Assembly (NCBI GenBank): GCA_007120055.1
Contig: SKOL01000529.1
Span: forward strand, 1 to 25,193
Origin: Anaerobacillus sp.
GTDB taxonomy: Bacteria; Bacillota; Bacilli; Bacillales_H; Anaerobacillaceae
Direction: 5' to 3'
DNA: 25,193 nt
Made by a program: the position numbers and the translations under genes. Below the pieces are notes generated by a model. It was not told where the DNA came from. It was given only the letters and a program-made list of their open reading frames with translations, and made no database searches. Shown one piece after another: positions 24,147 to 25,193 of this stretch; positions within the stretch are counted from its first letter, which is position 1, and every line of letters begins with the position of its first letter.

Positions 24147-24404
24147 AAATTGGGCAGTATCTTTTGGAACTGCACCACTAAAAGTTTTTGTCGAAAGCGT
24201 TAAAAAAACTATAGTCTGCCTTGATCCATTTGGACTAGGACAGAGGGATAATGAAACTAAACGAAGTTGCACATACAGAAACTCTTATTTTCGTGTGCTT
24301 TAATAAATCCTTCTCTCCTTTTTCGAGAGAAGTTTTTTTGTTGCTTTTCTGAAAATAAGTAGGGGTAGTTTCATTTCGTCTCCTCTGAGAAAAAAAGGAG
24401 GAAA
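24147..24404 (+). promoter_or_regulatory. structured 5' leader of panB
   Basis: About 260 bases before panB fold into several hairpins: GCAGT/ACTGC (24154-24173), AGTTTTT/AAAAACT with ACTA/TAGT outside it (24177-24215), and an irregular CTG-CCT...AGG-ACAG stem (24216-24243). A GCACA/TGTGC hairpin then precedes a terminator (24310-24339). AATGAAACTA (24250-24259) is the exact complement of TAGTTTCATT (24366-24375). CTCCT (24380-24384) can pair with the ribosome site AGGAG (24396-24400). A regulated leader or a separate small RNA is likely. The pan motif is a known class upstream of panB; I cannot confirm membership. Confidence 0.55.
24310..24339 (+). terminator. intrinsic terminator within the panB leader
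   Basis: CTTCTCTC (24310-24317), loop CTTTTTC, GAGAGAAG (24325-24332), then seven T. Perfect 8-bp stem. It lies 70 bases before panB, so it either attenuates panB or ends a leader RNA. Confidence 0.9.
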
Positions 24405-24408
24405 ATGA

Positions 24409-25193
24409 ATGAAAACAACAGCAACCTTTAAAGAAATGAAAAAAAACAAGGAAAAAATTGCGATGATGACGGCTTACGATGCTCCATCAGCTAAATTGGT
24501 AGAAGAAGCTGGGGTCGATGTCATCTTAGTAGGAGACTCTTTAGGAATGGTTGTTTTAGGTTATGATTCAACCGTTTCTGTAACGCTTGATGATATGATT
24601 TTGCATACGAGAGCTGTGAAGCGAGGCGCAAAAGATACATTTATTATTACCGATATGCCTTTTTTAACTTATCATTCATCGATAGAAGAGACGATGAGTA
24701 ATGCTAGGCGGATCATGCAAGAGGCTGGAGCCCATGCAGTTAAGCTAGAAGGTAACGGTGCAGTTATAGAAAAAATTAAAAAGTTAACACAAGCGGGTGT
24801 TCCCGTAGTTGCTCACTTAGGTCTTACTCCTCAATCAGTTGGAGTTTTAGGTGGTTATAAAGTTCAAGGAAAAGACGCTGATACTGCGAGAAAGCTAGTC
24901 GATGATTCAAAGCAAGTTGAATTGGCCGGTGCAAGTATGCTTGTTCTAGAATGTGTTCCAAAGCAGCTCGCTAAGCTAATTAGTGAAGAGCTAACGATCC
25001 CTGTGATTGGAATTGGGGCCGGTTTGGATACAGACGGACAAGTATTAGTATTTCACGATGTAGTTGGATATGGAAGTGAACATGTACCAAAGTTTGTTAA
25101 ACAGTATACGAATGTATCATTAAATATAAAAGATGCTGTAACTAATTATGTAAACGATGTAAAAAGGACTGAGTTTCCTGAAGTTAAACATAC
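24409..25193 (+). CDS. panB: 3-methyl-2-oxobutanoate hydroxymethyltransferase (5' part, runs off window)
   Basis: PanB adds a hydroxymethyl group from methylene-THF to ketoisovalerate, the first committed pantothenate step. The frame is open from ATG 24409 to the window end (261 full codons; family about 275-280, so only the tail is missing). It has TAYDAPSAK (21-29), the metal-binding VGDSLGMV (Asp43), [20 protein letters not shown] and IGIGAG. The ATG at 24405 is out of frame and stops quickly. The ribosome site is AAAGGAGG (24394-24401). panC and panD would be expected downstream. Confidence 0.96.
   Translation, partial: MKTTATFKEMKKNKEKIAMMTAYDAPSAKLVEEAGVDVILVGDSLGMVVLGYDSTVSVTLDDMILHTRAVKRGAKDTFIITDMPFLTYHSSIEETMSNARRIMQEAGAHAVKLEGNGAVIEKIKKLTQAGVPVVAHLGLTPQSVGVLGGYKVQGKDADTARKLVDDSKQVELAGASMLVLECVPKQLAKLISEELTIPVIGIGAGLDTDGQVLVFHDVVGYGSEHVPKFVKQYTNVSLNIKDAVTNYVNDVKRTEFPEVKH

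Noticed and set aside
24138..24163. Promoter TTGACA ... TATCTT before panB at the end of E5
   Set aside because: The spacer is only 14 bases and there is no better -10 at 16-18 bases; kept only as a note that E5 creates a -35-like hexamer.
24183..24200. Possible catabolite-responsive (cre) site around TCGAAAGCGTTAAA
   Set aside because: The right half does not match the cre consensus ending in CA, and the bases are better explained as part of a leader hairpin.
24216..24404. T-box leader upstream of panB
   Set aside because: No T-box GGTGGNACCGCG-type sequence is present before the terminator.

Overview
The window is low-GC DNA from a spore-forming Bacillaceae member (Firmicutes). Evidence: the trp-hisC-tyrA-aroA supra-operon, the menaquinol:cytochrome c reductase operon qcrABC beside ypiB/ypiF/ypjA/ypjB, and the ypjD-dapB-mgsA-bshB1-bshA-cca-birA-panB run all match the layout I recall for Bacillus subtilis. 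Bacillithiol genes and the sporulation gene ypjB agree with this. Species cannot be fixed from the sequence; an alkaliphile-like Bacillus relative is only a guess.

Layout. 1-6429: 3' end of trpC, then trpF-trpB-trpA (overlapping), hisC, tyrA and aroA, i.e. tryptophan synthesis plus the shared aromatic/histidine steps. 6430-6907: a strong promoter followed about 120 nt later by an intrinsic terminator with no ORF, a good small-RNA candidate, then a GC-richer hairpin repeat. 6908-7837: a degenerate NagA-like amidohydrolase relative that appears to lack its metal ligands. 8004-12361: ypiA (TPR protein), an unrecognised 349-aa gene, ypiB and ypiF. 12481-14469: qcrA, qcrB and qcrC (Rieske protein, cytochrome b, fused subunit IV/cytochrome c). 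14575-16896: ypjA, ypjB and a YugP-type zinc metallopeptidase. 17103-17975 on the minus strand: YitT-family ypjC. 18420-23986: ypjD(MazG)-dapB-mgsA-bshB1-bshA-cca-birA, tightly packed and mostly overlapping. 24409 to the end: panB, truncated by the window edge, behind a long structured leader with its own terminator.

The genes are ordinary housekeeping genes; the unusual material is between them. Five copies of a hairpin-forming element lie at 3' ends of genes. Three are exactly 117 bp, one is 89 bp (28-bp internal deletion) and one is a 75-bp remnant. All share GAGTGAATTTCAT...ATGAAATTCATT ends, and copies differ by compensatory changes in internal stems, which implies selection on, or symmetric generation of, the folded form. 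Two close copies flank the unrecognised 349-aa gene in opposite orientation. A second repeat family (ends GTCTAGCTnCAnCGCCTA and CCAAGGCGCTTCnGCTTTTC) occurs twice, once splitting hisC from tyrA. Two further imperfect tandem repeats lie at 11567-11770 and 18144-18358.

I see no tRNA, rRNA, CRISPR array, phage or transposase gene. The best candidates for undescribed biology are the 117-bp element family, the small RNA at about 6488-6627, and the panB leader.
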